Source: OMOG01 sp041485845
Lineage (GTDB): Bacteria; Acidobacteriota; Terriglobia; Bryobacterales; Bryobacteraceae
Direction: 5' to 3'
Length of the DNA stretch: 8,097 nucleotides
NCBI GenBank assembly: GCA_041485845.1
Contig: JBGPKH010000407.1
Span: forward strand, 1 to 8,097
In this document: positions 7,160 to 8,097 of the stretch, one piece after another
How the letters are laid out: every line of letters starts with the position of its first letter
How positions within the stretch are numbered: position 1 is the stretch's first letter
The notes under the pieces: model-generated
The model's input: only the letters and a program-made list of their open reading frames with translations
Databases searched by the model: none
What the model was told of the DNA's origin: nothing
Position numbers and translations under genes: made by a program

Positions 7160-7774
7160 CTATTTTGCGCCAGGTTGGCTGTATCGCACGTACCCATGGG
7201 CCGCCGTCCGTTTGCCGCCCTGGCGGTGCGCCTCCTCGGAAAGCGCGTGCACCCCGGCCGCATCGATCCAGCGGTTGTAGAAGTTGAACAGACCGCACAC
7301 GGTGATCGCATAATAGATGGCCTCATCGTCCCACCCGGCCGCGTACAGCGGCTGCATGTCCCCGGCGGTGAGGCGCGGCGAATCGTGGTTGACCTTCTGC
7401 ACAAACCGAAACAGCGCCTTGTGCTTTTCGTCCAGGCCGGAACTCTCCAGGTCGCGCAGGACGCCCCACACCAGTTCCTCGCTGCCCAACAGTTCCGCCG
7501 CAACTGCGGCGTGCGACTTGATTCAAAACGGGCATTCGTTGCGGTACGACGTGTAGGCCGCGATCAGCTCGCGAATTCCCGGACTCATGGGCGCCGGCCC
7601 GCGCAGGATCTCCTGCGTGAAGCGCGCGAGGTGCTGGGTGGCTTCCGGACGGAACGCGAACAGGTGCCAGATCTGCGGATATTCGGCGCCGCTGGCCTGC
7701 ATGGTTTGGATGGCGTCGCGGTACGCTCCTGGCTGCGGATTTTGCTCCACCGCCGGGAGAAACATCGGCTTCAT
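7160..7774 (-). CDS. AhpD-like peroxidase-related selenoprotein (UGA-encoded Sec in CxxU)
   Basis: 204 aa if UGA at 7525-7523 is read as selenocysteine, ending at TAG 7162-7160. It belongs to the carboxymuconolactone decarboxylase/AhpD superfamily, closest by eye to the 'peroxidase-related enzyme' group: the C-terminal FNFYNR segment and LTAGDMQPL/GWDDEAI helices fit. The active site is RNECPFUIKSH. E69, C81, U84 and H88 have exactly the spacing of Glu118-Cys130-Cys133-His137 of mycobacterial AhpD, so Sec takes the place of the peroxidatic Cys133. The product would reduce peroxides in the cytoplasm (no signal peptide), with a reductant not identifiable here. The start ATG 7774 is chosen for its GGAGGGG 7 nt upstream and because the upstream extension to 7828 looks non-coding. 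It is the first gene of the block. Alternatives are a nonsense-mutated pseudogene or a base error (TGC to TGA). Family assignment is near certain; Sec is likely. Confidence 0.85.
7496..7511 (-). promoter_or_regulatory. Candidate bacterial SECIS hairpin downstream of UGA
   Basis: On the mRNA, CGCCGC-AGUU-GCGGCG forms a perfect 6-bp stem with a GU-containing tetraloop. The loop G is the 19th nucleotide after the UGA, inside the spacing usually accepted for bacterial SECIS elements (roughly 16-37 nt). It lies in coding sequence (HAAVAA codons), as bacterial SECIS elements do. A GC-rich gene can form such stems by chance, so this is support rather than proof. Confidence 0.65.
7523..7525 (-). other. 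In-frame UGA, proposed selenocysteine codon
   Basis: TGA follows the codons for NECPF and precedes those for IKSH. The frame is open and family-like on both sides, from 7774 to the stop and from the stop to 7160. The codon falls at the second Cys of the AhpD CxxC motif. Confidence 0.75.
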
Positions 7775-7781
7775 TCTTGGA

Positions 7782-7788
7782 CCCCTCC
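7782..7788 (-). promoter_or_regulatory. Strong ribosome binding site of the selenoprotein gene
   Basis: GGAGGGG ends 7 nt before ATG 7774. It fixes this start over in-frame candidates at 7828 and at 7765 (second Met, MFLP). Confidence 0.75.
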
Positions 7789-7802
7789 GGGTGACCGGTA
7801 GT

Positions 7803-7834
7803 CTACTATCGCCAGGTGGGCGGGGCAATAGTAG
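7803..7834. promoter_or_regulatory. Inverted repeat upstream of the gene block (possible operator or leader hairpin)
   Basis: CTACTAT (7803-7809) and ATAGTAG (7828-7834) form perfect 7-bp arms. An inner CGCC/GGCG pairing (7810-7813 with 7819-7822) leaves a 5-nt bulge on one side. It is AT-rich against a GC-rich background and lies 28 bp before the first ATG. Candidate roles are a repressor site or a 5' leader structure; no convincing -35/-10 pair was found. The rest of 7775-7856 holds nothing else I can name. Confidence 0.35.
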
Positions 7835-7856
7835 AAAAGCATTAGGGCGCCGGTGC

Positions 7857-8097
7857 TCCTAACCCGGCGTAGCCGGAACCAACCAGCGGGGTGACCGCAA
7901 CCGGCGACGGACCCTCCCAGGATCTCGATCCTAACCGGTGTAGCCGGAACCAACCAGCGGCGTGACCGCTACCGGCGACGGACCCTCCCAGGATCTCGAT
8001 CCTAACCAGGCGTAGCCGGAACCAACCAGCGGCGTGACCGCTACCGGCGACGGACCCGCCCAGGATCTCGATCCTAACCCGGCGTAGCCGGAACCAA
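7857..8097. repeat. Tandem array of 71-72 bp repeats, continuing past the right edge
   Basis: Three full units and a partial fourth. The landmark TAGCCGGAACCAACCAGCGG recurs at 7870, 7941, 8013 and 8085 (the fourth copy is cut by the edge). Units are nearly identical, differing at a few bases (for example GGGGTGACCGCAA in unit 1 against GGCGTGACCGCTA in units 2 and 3). Each unit can form several dyads: CCGGC-GTA-GCCGG (intact in units 1 and 4), AGCGG-CGTGA-CCGCT (units 2 and 3) and AGGATC-TC-GATCCT. It is probably a non-coding intergenic repeat array. It is not a CRISPR: the repeats are contiguous, with no variable spacers. Confidence 0.85.

Noticed and set aside
7160..7489. Separate gene starting at TTG 7489
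   Set aside because: It is the in-frame second half of the AhpD-like protein, without its own ribosome site and lacking the catalytic Cys.
5798..7801. Plus-strand open frame of 667 codons
   Set aside because: Antisense across two real genes, low-complexity composition, no recognisable family.
7771..7953. Small minus-strand gene of 60 codons
   Set aside because: TTG start inside the tandem repeat, no ribosome site, and it overlaps the leader of the selenoprotein gene.
7857..8097. CRISPR array
   Set aside because: Units are contiguous and nearly identical over the full 71-72 bp, with no unique spacers.

Overview
The window is GC-rich DNA whose supported genes all lie on the minus strand. They form one tightly packed four-gene block that reads from about 7774 down through the left edge. 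Proteins combining TPR, FG-GAP and ASPIC/UnbV domains, a multiheme c-type cytochrome fused to TPRs, ATGA stop/start overlaps and scattered GTGGGGCAGG palindromes all suggest Acidobacteriota, probably a Solibacter/Bryobacter-like lineage. That assignment is inference; there is no rRNA or marker gene here.

Layout in the direction of transcription. (1) 8097-7857: an array of 71-72 bp tandem repeats with internal dyads that runs off the right edge. (2) 7856-7775: a short leader with a 7-bp inverted repeat and a strong ribosome binding site. (3) 7774-7160: an AhpD-like peroxidase whose second catalytic cysteine codon is an in-frame UGA followed by a bacterial SECIS-like hairpin, so very probably a selenoprotein that ordinary gene calling splits in two. 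(4) 7153-4253: an exported TPR / FG-GAP / ASPIC-UnbV protein of 966 aa. (5) 4256-1524: a 910 aa membrane protein with five TM helices, five CxxCH haem motifs and five C-terminal TPRs. (6) 1527 to beyond position 1: a CRTAC1-type seven-bladed FG-GAP protein cut by the left edge at the start of its ASPIC/UnbV domain.

Gene spacings are 6 nt, a 4-nt ATGA overlap and another 4-nt ATGA overlap, so co-transcription and translational coupling are likely. A reasonable but unproven reading is an extracytoplasmic redox module: an envelope-anchored pentahaem cytochrome with two secreted beta-propeller partners, plus a cytoplasmic selenol peroxidase.

A second theme is a family of short palindromic repeats (core GTGGG(G/A)CAGG, then a mirrored arm). 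At least five copies occur inside or at the edges of these genes, always on the coding strand, and they are translated as VGQxLSPA, MGQAWRPV, WDRPPGLS or WGRLATCGRLSIG. They have altered a linker, a cytoplasmic loop, a C-terminus and a signal-peptide region.
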